Shown here piece after piece: positions 9,335 to 18,773 of a stretch of 64,000 bases of DNA. The position numbers were made by a program, and so were the translations under genes. Where the stretch lies: assembly GCF_032191775.1 (NCBI RefSeq), contig NZ_CP132507.1:397001-461000 (forward strand), read 5' to 3'. The stretch comes from Rhodoferax mekongensis (GTDB lineage: Bacteria > Pseudomonadota > Gammaproteobacteria > Burkholderiales > Burkholderiaceae_C). Each line of letters starts with the position of its first letter. Position 1 is the first letter of the stretch. The notes beneath the pieces were generated by a model, which made no database searches, had not been told where the DNA came from, and saw only the letters and a program-made list of their open reading frames with translations.

Positions 9335-10002
9335 GGCTTGACTCCTGACGTCGGCGATTCGGCCAACTGTGGCTGCGCGCTAACCAAATTGAAGGACCAG
9401 GCTTCACGACCCACTGTGACCGGGGCGTTGCCGGCCACAGGCGCATTGGCGATTGCAGTGCTCTGGACCTTGACGGTAGCCAGGCGCAGGCCTTGCATCA
9501 AGGGACTTCCGGAAAGTCGACCGACCCAATCATTCAAGGCGGAAGGCTCCAGTGTGAAGCCGCTGACTTCCATGCGCCCACTGTCTGCTTTGACCTCGGT
9601 GATCCAGACCGGGGCCGGAATGCTGCGGGCGACCAAAGCCAATCGGTCGGAATGACCGTAGCCTGGCTTCCAATTGCCTTGTTGCAGAGCCTGCAGGATC
9701 TGCTCTTTGCTTTCGATCTCTGCACGTTTGTCTTGCGCCTCTTTAACGAGCTCTGGAGATGGAGGCTGCGCCATGGCTCTGCTGCGGTCTATGGCCAGTT
9801 GCAGACTTTGCATTTCCTGCGCCTGGGTTTGCATGGCCGCTACAAAACCCTGACTGGCGTTTTGAAGGTTCCAGACCCAAGCCGCGCACAGCCCTCCGCC
9901 CAAGACGACGAACACCCCGAGGGCCATCGCCACAGTATTGGCCGAAAACGGCAGCCGTGGCGCCTGCAGAGTGGGAGAGCAAAGGTTAATCTGTTGAGGC
10001 AT
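9331..10002 (-). CDS. mshI2: PilN-like MSHA assembly protein (MshI2)
   Basis: This 223-residue PilN-type protein starts MPQQINLCSPTLQAPRLPFS; the short cytoplasmic segment with INL is what PilN uses to dock on PilM. A single membrane helix follows at about residues 24-46 (VAMALGVFVVLGGGLCAAWVW). A periplasmic coiled coil precedes a ferredoxin-like C-terminal domain. It lies 12 bases downstream of the PilM-like mshI and overlaps mshJ by four bases. The name MshI2 follows the two-gene arrangement in Vibrio. Confidence 0.85.
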   Translation of the reverse strand: MPQQINLCSPTLQAPRLPFSANTVAMALGVFVVLGGGLCAAWVWNLQNASQGFVAAMQTQAQEMQSLQLAIDRSRAMAQPPSPELVKEAQDKRAEIESKEQILQALQQGNWKPGYGHSDRLALVARSIPAPVWITEVKADSGRMEVSGFTLEPSALNDWVGRLSGSPLMQGLRLATVKVQSTAIANAPVAGNAPVTVGREAWSFNLVSAQPQLAESPTSGVKP

Positions 10003-10014
10003 GGTCTCAGTTCC

Positions 10015-11070
10015 TCATGCCTTTCGCACTTCGTTACGCAACAACACGCCCAACAAGGGAAGGCACAAGGGCATGTCCGCTACTGATATCTGATCCAAGC
10101 CCTTGAAGGACGCTCCAGTATGAAGAACCCCAACCGCTTGCCCGGTATCGCGGCTCAACCATTGCGCCAACTCCTCACTGCGCTCACCGGCAGCCACCCT
10201 GACTCCGGCCAGCGGAAGGTTGGTCCATGTACGTTCCCACAGATCAATGGAGCGCTGCACTTCCACCAACAAACGCTGCGCCCGGTCAATATCTGACTGC
10301 TCCGCACTGGCGGGGGTGGCGCCAGACGTCGAAAACTCCCCCCCGTAGCCAACGGCGGCGTACCCGGGTACGTATTCTTCGACCGGCGTGTAGGCATCTA
10401 CAGGAGCCTGTTGCGCCAAACTGCCTGCCGTCCAGGTCATGCCCATAAAGCCTTCTGGCAAGTCGAGACGACGGCTGTAGTAGAGCTCTGTGCCGGCGCT
10501 GATGGTCAGCAGGGTCTGTCGGCCCTCCGAAATCATCAGTGCGCAGGTGGCACGCTCGGGCTCTTCGATGCTTTGCAAATTGCGCTGGGCCATGTCTTGC
10601 ACATCGATCACACGAACGTCCCATTGCAGCACGCTGGCCAGCGACATGACGTCGCGCACCACGGCATTGTTGGCTGCGACCACAAACAACTGGGATGCGG
10701 CCCGGCCTTGTCCGTCACCCACTTTCAGTACGTCAATGGTCAAATCGTCCAGATGAACATCGACCATCTCCTTGATCTGGTAACGGGCGGCGGAGCGTAG
10801 CTCCTCGGGTGCAACTGCAGGGGCTTCGATTTGTAGCAACTGGTATTGCTCAGGCCGCAACATCACATCAGTGACGTAGCCCTTGAGACCCAGTTGCACC
10901 AATCGGCGCGAAAAGTCCTCCAAGCTGTCTGCCCCCTGCAACTCCACACCGGAACGGACAATCGTGAAATCGTTGCCTGCGCCGGTGGCCAGCACGTAGA
11001 CCAAGGCCTGGCCCGACCAGGAAACCACCAATCGCTCTCCACTGGAGGCACGACGCCAAGGCAAGCGCAT
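10015..11070 (-). CDS. mshI: PilM-like MSHA biogenesis protein MshI
   Basis: 351 residues of an actin-fold, PilM-like cytoplasmic protein. Supporting segments are the N-terminal strand RLVVSWSGQALVYVLA, the paired region VAPEELRSAARYQIKEMVDV typical of the PilM/GspL fold, and a C-terminal domain with GVRVAAGERSEELAQWLS. It should bind the PilN-like partner and help organise the MshE/MshG motor. The ATG at 11070 begins a gene cluster 163 bases after mshQ ends, so mshI-N could be read through from mshC-Q or start from its own promoter in that gap. Confidence 0.85.
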   Translation of the reverse strand: MRLPWRRASSGERLVVSWSGQALVYVLATGAGNDFTIVRSGVELQGADSLEDFSRRLVQLGLKGYVTDVMLRPEQYQLLQIEAPAVAPEELRSAARYQIKEMVDVHLDDLTIDVLKVGDGQGRAASQLFVVAANNAVVRDVMSLASVLQWDVRVIDVQDMAQRNLQSIEEPERATCALMISEGRQTLLTISAGTELYYSRRLDLPEGFMGMTWTAGSLAQQAPVDAYTPVEEYVPGYAAVGYGGEFSTSGATPASAEQSDIDRAQRLLVEVQRSIDLWERTWTNLPLAGVRVAAGERSEELAQWLSRDTGQAVGVLHTGASFKGLDQISVADMPLCLPLLGVLLRNEVRKA

Positions 11071-11150
11071 GCTTAGCTGCCTCCGGACGGGTGAATGCTG
11101 GACAGTGTGTGCGTGGCTTCAATCATGAATCTGTTGAAAGTCGGAACCGC

Positions 11151-11183
11151 TTGCTCTCATTTTAATAGCTTGTCGCGCAATGA
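11151..11183 (+). repeat. Dispersed repeat, degenerate copy 2
   Basis: This partial copy (ATTTTAATAGCTTGTCGCGCA) lies in the 163-base gap between mshQ and mshI. The GGGCGCCAG half is missing. Confidence 0.5.
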
Positions 11184-11233
11184 TGACATCGATTTGGCAG
11201 GTTTTTCAAGTCAATGTACGAATTGTGGTTTCG

Positions 11234-14224
11234 TCAGTAATTTTCACGCAGGTAAATCAAGGGGCTCTTGTAGACCCCGAAAGTCGCTCTGGCGCTGGGG
11301 TTGCTGCCGAACCACGGGCGATTGGCTGCTGTCGCCGCACTGGATGTGCTGGACACGCATGTTGAACCTGATGCCGTGCTTCCCACGTTCATACTCAGTT
11401 GAACACTGCCGCTGTTTCCCTGTCCGGGCTTGCTCAAAACCAGCCCGTTGCCGGGCAACTTGCCGGCTGACAAGGTTTGCGTGGTGGTGGGCGAAATCTG
11501 GGTTTCACACGCAGCGAGATTGCCGGTGTAGTTGGACATGGCAATGCTGGAGAGATTCAATGTGGTGCAACTGTCCAGCGTGTTGGTTACATACGCGGTA
11601 CCGTTCCAATACCGCGCCTCGAGGGGAACGGGCAAAGACAGCAGTTCCGAACCATACGCATTGAACATGCGTAATTGCCCGGAACGAATCCGGGTCGTAT
11701 TGGTCTCATTGGTCGCACTGACGAACGTGCCCCCATCGGGGTCTGCGATGGTTGCTTTGAGTTTGAAACTGTCATAGGGACCGTCCGGCGATACCAGCTT
11801 GCTGAAGGCATAGCTGTTATTGATGACCCACTGCCCGGAACTCCAAAGTGCCGTGTTAGGCATTATCGGAAAATCAGGGCTGCTAAGCCTCGATACAGCC
11901 ACGTTGGCGCCTGCGTTGTCGCCGCTGAGTGTCAGCGAAGCGAGTGTGCCGTAGCCTGCGGTATATCGACTCGTCACGGGATCAGCGGCTGATGCAGCGC
12001 TCCCGCTGAAAGCGTGGGCCTTGATAGTCATCAGCACACCCAAAGCGTCTTCATCCATATAAGTAAAGCCGCCGGCTGCGCAACTGGGGGTGAGGCTGCC
12101 TGCAAATGAATAATGGCTGGGGTACCAACGCCCGAACCGGGTGGAAGCCGGGCTCCCGATATTGCAACCGTACTTGCCGCCGCTCAGCGTATTGGAGGTA
12201 CTGCCAACAATGCAATCCCCGTTGGCCTGGTCGACCGACGTAAACCCGGAATCCGACACCGCATCCGCCTGGAACTGGATGTTTCCCACATCCAGGTATT
12301 TGAAGGAAGAGCCTGTGGCTTGCGCTCCCGTGCCTGCAGCAAATGTGCCGCTCAAGGCTGTCACAGCAATGGTGGCTCCATTGTGATCCACCACCTTGCT
12401 GACATCGATGGCTGGAGTTCCGGTGTAACCGGTCGTCACGCCGGCAGATGCATTCAATACAAAAGTGGTACCAGCCACCGCGCTGGGGCTCCCCGTTTGC
12501 GCCGTGTTATTCAACGTTGGCGTCGACACTGCAAGTTGGGCAGGACGTACCGCAAACCGGTCCGACGAACAACTGTACAGCGTGGGCGTCACATTGGTAT
12601 CGGTGACACGACACACGACTTGGCGGCTGGCATTGGCCACCGTCACCGCTGTAGGAAGAGTTTTGCGCCCCAAATCGGTGGTCGCCAGTGTCAGCGCCTG
12701 GCTGGCGATGGCCCCCGTTCGGCTGCTGCATGAAGGCGCAGGGCTGGCCGTATCGTCAAACAACTCCACCGTTACGCCGGAAGATGCGGTGTAGGTGGTT
12801 GACTGACTGCCGTCAGCCTGCAAGGCCACCACATCAAAGCGGAAAGGCTGCCCGCTGATTTCGGTGTAAAGCGGATTGCGGCCTGATGGGGTGGCTGTCA
12901 GATTGGTATAGCCTACCCCGGTCTCCATGCACTCGTACCCGCCTACGCAGGGCGTGCCGAGGAAGGTCATGGCACAGCTCTGGAGGGAGGTGGCGGTGTT
13001 CCAGCATTTGGTGCCATTGAGTGGGGTCGTGCTCAAGCCCGATGAGCCTAACACTACCGAACCGGCAGAGGATGCCTGCAGCACCACATTGGCCGTGTTG
13101 TTGCCGGATCCCACCGAGAATGTGGCAGGCGTTTTGGTCACTGTGGGCGTACCGGGGGTGGTGGTGATAGAGCCCGTGAGCGTGCCGGTGCTCACAATAT
13201 TCGCAGCGGGACACGGAACTGTGGAAGAAGTGCAGGCCAATACCTTGATAGTCTCGGGGCACAGCGTAGCGCTACCGTCATGCTGGATTTCCAGATGGTC
13301 ATAGGCGGGCACGGTCGGAGACCCCACTACAAAATCGTAACTGAAGGTGTAGGTACCGGACGCTGTGAAGTCGTACTCAATCCCGATGCCGGTATCCGAA
13401 TAGGTAGTGATCACCTGATTCGACATCTGGGTCGCTTGTGAAACCGAGCAGGTCGACGTGTTGAAGAAATTGGACCAGACACTGGCGCAATATTTGGTAA
13501 AGGGCAAACCAGAGCGTTCTCGGAATGACTCCACAATGCTCACCCCCGTGGGGATGGCCGTATTGGACGGGCAGGTGGTTCCCGAGGCGGGGGGATAGGT
13601 GCCGATGACGCGCTTGCCATTGCCGTCCACAAAGGACACGCCACACCCGTTATCACTGCCCCCCAAATAGGTGTCGAACACGTGGTAGTAGCGCACCGGA
13701 TTGCTCCCGCTGATGGGATACCCCGAAGGAATGGTGACCGTCACCTCCGCGGTAAGAAAATCCAGGGGCGTTGTGTATTTCCACACAATCGAAACTTGGG
13801 GTCCGGAGTTGATACCCAACGCGGAGGTCGCCGTTTGCTGCACGCCCGATGAAGACGGATTGGCAGGCGACGTGGCCGTGATGGTGCTGGTAGCGTAAGC
13901 CCCACCGCTGGGCGTTAGCGCAAAATGGGAAGGACCGTACACCAGTCCGTTGGCTCTCAAATACACGCCGTTGTCCAACAAGTTGCTCGGTGGCGTGGTA
14001 TTCGGTTCATAGACCTGACCCGTACCGTTAAGCCTCCTGACCTGAATCTGGGTGTCTTCGTCGATAAAAAACCGAAGCCCGTTGCTTGCCGAGGTTCCGC
14101 CTGTGTTGTTGAACTCAATGGTTACCGCCCATGCCGACGAGCACCACAGGAGCGACAGAAAACCAAGCACCAAGTACACCACACGGCCTGACATCTTTCC
14201 CACTCCGCATCGGACATTGAACAT
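11234..14224 (-). CDS. mshQ: MshQ-like protein with DUF6701-type C-terminus
   Basis: 996 residues. A secretion signal is visible (GRVVYLVLGFLSLLWCSSAWA). The long beta-rich, Thr/Ser/Gly-rich body has many scattered cysteines. The C-terminal region has the DUF6701 style (GQLRMFNAYGSELLSLPVPL, then EARYW), and the chain ends in IYLRENY. I do not see a laminin-G domain in the N-terminal part, although Vibrio MshQ has one. The gene ends the mshC-D-O-P-Q set, and its ATG overlaps the mshP stop (TAATG). By position and size it is likely an exported, pilus-associated or tip protein acting in adhesion; this is inference. Confidence 0.8.
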   Translation of the reverse strand: MFNVRCGVGKMSGRVVYLVLGFLSLLWCSSAWAVTIEFNNTGGTSASNGLRFFIDEDTQIQVRRLNGTGQVYEPNTTPPSNLLDNGVYLRANGLVYGPSHFALTPSGGAYATSTITATSPANPSSSGVQQTATSALGINSGPQVSIVWKYTTPLDFLTAEVTVTIPSGYPISGSNPVRYYHVFDTYLGGSDNGCGVSFVDGNGKRVIGTYPPASGTTCPSNTAIPTGVSIVESFRERSGLPFTKYCASVWSNFFNTSTCSVSQATQMSNQVITTYSDTGIGIEYDFTASGTYTFSYDFVVGSPTVPAYDHLEIQHDGSATLCPETIKVLACTSSTVPCPAANIVSTGTLTGSITTTPGTPTVTKTPATFSVGSGNNTANVVLQASSAGSVVLGSSGLSTTPLNGTKCWNTATSLQSCAMTFLGTPCVGGYECMETGVGYTNLTATPSGRNPLYTEISGQPFRFDVVALQADGSQSTTYTASSGVTVELFDDTASPAPSCSSRTGAIASQALTLATTDLGRKTLPTAVTVANASRQVVCRVTDTNVTPTLYSCSSDRFAVRPAQLAVSTPTLNNTAQTGSPSAVAGTTFVLNASAGVTTGYTGTPAIDVSKVVDHNGATIAVTALSGTFAAGTGAQATGSSFKYLDVGNIQFQADAVSDSGFTSVDQANGDCIVGSTSNTLSGGKYGCNIGSPASTRFGRWYPSHYSFAGSLTPSCAAGGFTYMDEDALGVLMTIKAHAFSGSAASAADPVTSRYTAGYGTLASLTLSGDNAGANVAVSRLSSPDFPIMPNTALWSSGQWVINNSYAFSKLVSPDGPYDSFKLKATIADPDGGTFVSATNETNTTRIRSGQLRMFNAYGSELLSLPVPLEARYWNGTAYVTNTLDSCTTLNLSSIAMSNYTGNLAACETQISPTTTQTLSAGKLPGNGLVLSKPGQGNSGSVQLSMNVGSTASGSTCVSSTSSAATAANRPWFGSNPSARATFGVYKSPLIYLRENY

Positions 14225-14619
14225 TACATTTCCACCGCAGCACTGACGCTGCGTTCCACATAATTGGCACTGCCCGCGGTACCTGCGCTGGCCCTGGACT
14301 CAAACCGGTACACCACCACAGTACTGGCCCCATCGGCGTAACTGGACCGGCTGCAGGTCACAGTAAGCGCAAAGCCCTCCACACTGGCTGGCGCACCGGA
14401 GGGACAGTTCGCAGGGCTGGCCGTGACTTGCGCGATCCCCCAACCCAGTCCAGCCCGCGCGGCCCAGTAAGCACGTGACCCCTGCAAGTCCTGTGCTGCA
14501 GTAAGTTGCTGGGTATTGGAGAACGTCACCATGAATCCGCCCAACGCAGCCAGTATCACCACCAGAAAAATGGCGGCAATGGCAGCGAAACCGTGTTGAG
14601 CTCCATCTCTGTTAATCAT
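14224..14619 (-). CDS. mshP: MshP-like minor pilus protein (PilX-type)
   Basis: 131 residues. The short leader ends in HGFAAIAAIFLVVILAALGG, which has the hydrophobic stalk of a prepilin-like protein but lacks the usual FTLIE, as in PilX and MshP. A helical spacer with SRAYWAARAGLGWGIAQV follows; the aromatic YWAARAG segment is typical of PilX/MshP. It overlaps mshO at the 5' end by four bases and mshQ by one. Confidence 0.82.
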   Translation of the reverse strand: MINRDGAQHGFAAIAAIFLVVILAALGGFMVTFSNTQQLTAAQDLQGSRAYWAARAGLGWGIAQVTASPANCPSGAPASVEGFALTVTCSRSSYADGASTVVVYRFESRASAGTAGSANYVERSVSAAVEM

Positions 14620-15530
14620 GGCGTGTTGTTCACATTGACTTGGTGATAAAGGCTGACAGACTCATTGTTGCTCACGTCAGAAATAACCAGCGTCATTTGC
14701 ACCAAGCCATTGCGTTGCAAGTCGGTATCGGGCGTATAGGTAAAGCCACTGCTGCCACAAACCACATTGGAGGCAATCACAGGGGCATTGGCAAGCTGGG
14801 CGGAGGTGCCGCAGTAGCTGGTGGCGCTGCTCGTGAACAGGGGGGAACTCCCCGTGGTGAGGCCCGGTGTCGCCAAGCGCCGCAATGTGCCGCCGGTGCA
14901 CACATAGGCCACCACGTTTTCTTCCACCGGGATGACATGGAAGCGTTTGGTGCCAGACTCTAGAGGGAACTGCTTCGCCGCAGCGAAGGTAATGGTTGTT
15001 TCCTCCGAACCGCTACTGTTGTCAGACGCCAAAATGCTGACGCGGGCCACGTTGTCGCCGTTGTAGGCGGTGGCACCGGTGATGCCCAGGTTGTAGATGG
15101 CAATCAAGTCGTTGGTCTTGATTTGCTGGTCCGCGCTCCAATCGGCATTGCGGCCCAGCATATTGAATTTGTCGTCAGCTGCGGCAAAGTTCAGCCCCAA
15201 GCCTGCGGTGTCAGAACTCCCCCTGTTCTGCTCACGGTAACGCCCACCGTTGCGCGTAGGTATGAATTCCAGACAACTATCCGAACCATTGACGGTTGAC
15301 GTGCGGATACTGTTCGGCAGCGCTTTGCGCAGGTCCCGGGACATGCGACGTACCGCGGTATCGGCTACGTCCGTCAACGCCGCCCTCCGTCCGCTGGCAA
15401 AGTAGGCCTCAATTGGAGCGCGCATGAATACCGCGACCATGCCGCCCACGATGCCGAGGATGACGATCACCATCACCAGCTCCACCAAAGTGAAGCCGCG
15501 CTGACGGGGGGGCATGGTCACCGCTGTCAT
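14616..15530 (-). CDS. mshO: MshO-like minor pseudopilin
   Basis: 304 residues. The prepilin cleavage region RGFTLVELVMVIVILGIVGG is followed by a PilW/GspJ-like globular domain of about 270 residues. I placed the start at the ATG at 15530, two bases after the mshD stop (alternative ATG at 15515); the frame stays open far upstream but that part has no leader and overlaps mshD. A C7 run just after the start (15506-15512) is in frame. It is probably a minor pilin of the initiation tip complex. Confidence 0.85.
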   Translation of the reverse strand: MTAVTMPPRQRGFTLVELVMVIVILGIVGGMVAVFMRAPIEAYFASGRRAALTDVADTAVRRMSRDLRKALPNSIRTSTVNGSDSCLEFIPTRNGGRYREQNRGSSDTAGLGLNFAAADDKFNMLGRNADWSADQQIKTNDLIAIYNLGITGATAYNGDNVARVSILASDNSSGSEETTITFAAAKQFPLESGTKRFHVIPVEENVVAYVCTGGTLRRLATPGLTTGSSPLFTSSATSYCGTSAQLANAPVIASNVVCGSSGFTYTPDTDLQRNGLVQMTLVISDVSNNESVSLYHQVNVNNTP

Positions 15531-15532
15531 GG

Positions 15533-15967
15533 TCAGTAGTTGGTCCGGTATCCGGTCAGGGTGATGGACTCCGGGCCCCTGCTTACCGTCACCGTGACCT
15601 TTCTGGCTGCAATGCCAAGCGCCGCGCTCCCGTCGCTCACTGCGATGGTGACGGCATACGCCGACAAAGCGGCAGGCAGCGCCAGATCGGCCTGGGTCTT
15701 TCCGTTGTAGTCGTCCACGTTGTCCCAATTCGTACGGCCTGTCTCGCCGGTGTTGGTGCCATCGGGGTCGGCATAGGCTTTTTGCAACACCTCCTCCAGG
15801 ACGGACTCCGCAATCGCAATGGCCTGCTTGCGCACCATGGGATCGGCACTGGACTTCACACTGGTATTCATCACTGACAAGATACCCGCCAAACCGGCAC
15901 TCACGACCACAATAAAGATGATGAGTTCGATCAGCGTGAAGCCGGAATGACGCGATGCGCTATTCAT
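15533..15967 (-). CDS. mshD: MshD-like minor pseudopilin
   Basis: 144 residues. The leader MNSASRHSGFTLIELIIFIV is a class III prepilin signal with the conserved Glu at +5. A PilV/GspI-like domain follows, and the chain ends in ITLTGYRTNY. The ATG at 15967 overlaps the mshC stop by eight bases (ATGAATAG); an ATG two codons upstream is also possible. The frame is open further upstream but that segment overlaps mshC and has no leader. Confidence 0.85.
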   Translation of the reverse strand: MNSASRHSGFTLIELIIFIVVVSAGLAGILSVMNTSVKSSADPMVRKQAIAIAESVLEEVLQKAYADPDGTNTGETGRTNWDNVDDYNGKTQADLALPAALSAYAVTIAVSDGSAALGIAARKVTVTVSRGPESITLTGYRTNY

Positions 15968-16481
15968 GCACATACCCCGTGGCAGCTTCAATCGTGATGG
16001 ATGGGCTGACGTTTGCCACCTGCAGGGTCTGGGTTGCGGCAGACACACCGGTGCTAGTCTGGACCGGCTGACCCAATGCATCAAAGTTGAAGCTGAGCGG
16101 CGTGCCATTGAACGCAACACCGCTGCGGGCACTCAAGCCGGCCTCACCAGCGGGGCCTGCCAGGGCTGCGCTGCAGGTGTTGCTACCGGCAGCATTCGCA
16201 ATCCGCAAATTGATGGCGTTGCTGCTCAAAATCACGCACACCGTGCGACGCTGCGCGATGGCCGTTTTTTGGGCATAGCGCAAAAAGGCCAGCGACTGGT
16301 CATGAAAACCCCGCGCATAAAAGTCCCCAGAGTTCAGAATGCGCGGCACAGCGTAAACCGCCAGAATTCCCAGCAAGACGATCACCATCACCAGCTCCAC
16401 CAGCGTGAAACCGGCCTGACCGCTCCGGCAACGGGCGGCCATCCTCAACCTGGGAAGTGTTTCGGTCCATTCTGGTGCCAT
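15960..16481 (-). CDS. mshC: MshC-like minor pseudopilin (GspH type)
   Basis: 173 residues. The prepilin signal QAGFTLVELVMVIVLLGILA follows a rather long basic leader of about 22 residues. A GspH/FimT-like domain includes QKTAIAQRRTVCVILSSN, the usual helix-strand junction of that family. It is the first gene of the mshC-D-O-P-Q run. Its start faces the divergently transcribed O-antigen-ligase-type gene across a 128-base gap that holds a dispersed repeat. Confidence 0.85.
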   Translation of the reverse strand: MAPEWTETLPRLRMAARCRSGQAGFTLVELVMVIVLLGILAVYAVPRILNSGDFYARGFHDQSLAFLRYAQKTAIAQRRTVCVILSSNAINLRIANAAGSNTCSAALAGPAGEAGLSARSGVAFNGTPLSFNFDALGQPVQTSTGVSAATQTLQVANVSPSITIEAATGYVHE

Positions 16482-16496
16482 GGATGGTTTAGAGTC

Positions 16497-16544
16497 GCTA
16501 TGTTTTTAGGAGCTTTTTGCGCAATGTTTATGGGCGCCAGAGGC
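16497..16544 (+). repeat. Dispersed repeat, copy 3
   Basis: This well-preserved copy lies between divergent mshC and the ligase gene: GCTATGTTTTTAGGAGCT, then TTTTGCGCA, a spacer and TGGGCGCCAGAGGC. Confidence 0.75.
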
Positions 16545-16609
16545 AGATTTAACCATCAAATGCCGTTGACGCCATGCACCGGTAGTCCTTGCGCAAGCTT
16601 ATTCGCACT

Positions 16610-18720
16610 ATGCCCGAAACACCGGCCCTCCAGTCCCTCAAAAACCACCGCTTTTCCGGCGATGAGAGACCGCTGGCACCCGCAAGTTCCCGACTGGCGG
16701 CAAGAATTCTGGCGGTGACGCTGGCCCTGGTGCCCATGGCTGGCGCCCCGGGGGAATGGGTACTCCAGGACACCCTGAAGTCCACATTGCTGGCATTGGG
16801 CGTGCTGTATGCCGCCATCGCATGGGGGTGGATGGCGCTCCGTGGCGAAGACGCCCCCCGGTTCAAGCTGCACGGCATACTGCTCTTTCCAACCGTGCTG
16901 TGTGCCTACGCGTTAGGAAGCATGGCATGGTCCCACACCTACCTTGCAGGCGTGGAGGCCTGCCGCTGGGCCTTGCTGGGTGTGCTGCTGTGGGTGACCT
17001 TGCAGGTTGTATGCAAGGAAACCGTGCTCTCCATCGTGGTCGGCATTCATATCGGGGCGGTAGGTGCGTCAGCCTGGGTGGCGGCACAGTTCTGGGGCAA
17101 TCTGGACTGGTTTCCGCAAGCCGCAGTGCCGGCCTCCACCTTTGCCAACCGCAACTTCTTCGCGGAATACCTGGTCTGCACCTTGCCTTTTTCGGCTTAC
17201 CTGCTGGTACAGCTCAAATCCCCACGGTGGCGGCAGCTCATGGCGCTCTCGCTGGCGTTCAACATCGTGGCGCTCATGATGAGCGGCACGCGCTCAGCGC
17301 TGGTGGCGGCGTGCCTGGTGGGTCCTGCACTGCTTTTTGCGATCTGGCGCTTCCGGAATGCCTTGGCGGTGTCCGGGTGGAGCACGGGCTCGCGATGGTC
17401 CTGTCTCCTGGTGCTGGTGGCGGGCGTGCTCAGTCTGGGTGCCCTGCCCACTCGGCATCCGGTGCTCTTGGCCGATAGTTTCGGCACCACCCCGCTGGAG
17501 CGCAGCGTGCTGCGCGCGGGCTCCATGGCCAAAACGACGGAATACACGGTGGGTTCTTTTTCCATCCGCTCCAGCATGTGGCGCTCCACCGCCCGCATGA
17601 TGATGGCGAATCCCCGGACGGGTGTGGGCGCCGGTGCGTGGGAGGTCCACATTCCCTTGTACCAGGGCTGGAACAACTCACTGGAAACCGACTTCTATGC
17701 CCACAACGAGTTCCTGCAACTGATGGGGGAGTACGGTCTGCCGGTAGGGGGGGAGCCCTGGCGGTACTCCTGGCCTACCTGCTCCTGAGCGCTCAACGCA
17801 CATGGCAGTTGCCGGTAGCGGGCTCGTCCGGGGAACAGGGCGCCTTGCAGGCGGTCGCCTTGTGCAGTTTGCTGGCTTTGTTCATCGTGAGCAACGCGGG
17901 GTTCCCGTGGCGGCTGGCCAGTACGGGGGCTCTGTTCATGGTCGCCCTGGCGCTCGTGGCGGGCAACTATGCCCATGACTCCGCGCCCGTGCCGCGGAAT
18001 GTTTGCCGCGCTGCCATCGCAGGATTCGCGCTGGTCTTGCTCGCGGCCTTGTGGATCGGAGGCAAGGCGATGCAGGCAGAAAGCTGCATCGTACGCAGTG
18101 TGCAGACACTCAATCTGCTGATGGCGACATCCCCATTACCCGAGGCGCAACGTCGTGCCCTACAACAAGACGCGTTTGCCTTGTTGAAAGAAGGAGTCGC
18201 CATCAATCCCCACTACCGCAAACTCACCTCCCTGGCTGCAGATCAGTTTGCCGCGACCGGCGATTTGGAAGCAGCCTTGTGGGCCCAAAATTCCGTTGCA
18301 GCATCGCGCCCCTACATTCCAGACGTACACGCGAACCGCGTTCTGCTGTATTCGGGCTTAAGGAGGCCCAGCGAAGCGCAAGCTGCATTGAAAGCGCTTG
18401 AAGCGCTGCAACCCGATGCGCCACGTACCCGTGCGCTGGGCATTCTGCTGATGCGACGTGCTGGCCAAGATGCTCAAGCCGCCCAACAACTTCGCGCCTA
18501 TTTTGCCCAAGGCAAAGTGGAATACGACCTGGTCCGGTTCGCGCTGGCCATCGGCTTGGAAAACAATGATGAAGCTTTGACCGTTCAGGCGTTCCGGCTG
18601 TGGGTTCAAGGCTGGCCGGCTGAAACGAGCGCCCAAGCAGATGCCGTCAAGTTAGCGCCCGAACCTTGGCGTGAGCGCATGCGCAGTCGCAATGAGCAGC
18701 TGAAAACAAAAAGCCAGTGA
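16610..18720 (+). pseudogene. O-antigen ligase / pilin oligosaccharyltransferase-type protein, frameshifted at 17747-17753
   Basis: Two overlapping frames together make one protein. The first (16610-17788) gives a polytopic membrane domain with Wzy/WaaL/PglL signatures: TFANRNFFAEYLVC, SGTRSALVAAC, GVGAGAWEVHIPLYQ and AHNEFLQLMGEYGLPVGG. The second resumes at GGALAVLLAYLLLSAQRTWQ and continues to 18720 through more helices and a C-terminal helical-repeat (TPR-like) tail. The break is in a G7 tract; one extra G restores a 703-residue product. Such enzymes move lipid-linked glycans to lipid A or to pilin. Lying on the opposite strand between mshA and mshC, it is a candidate glycosyltransferase for the MSHA pilin (inference). 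The break could be a sequencing error, phase variation or true decay. Confidence 0.75.
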
Positions 18721-18740
18721 GGTCGCCCGCACTGGCTTTT
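18708..18740. terminator. Bidirectional terminator between the ligase gene and mshA
   Basis: The stem AAAAGCCAGT/ACTGGCTTTT (18709-18718 with 18731-18740) closes a 12-base loop. It serves both convergent genes, giving a T run in either direction. It overlaps the last codons of the ligase gene. Confidence 0.85.
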
Positions 18741-18773
18741 CTGATGGCTTTCAGCGGTCAAGACCGCCCATGC

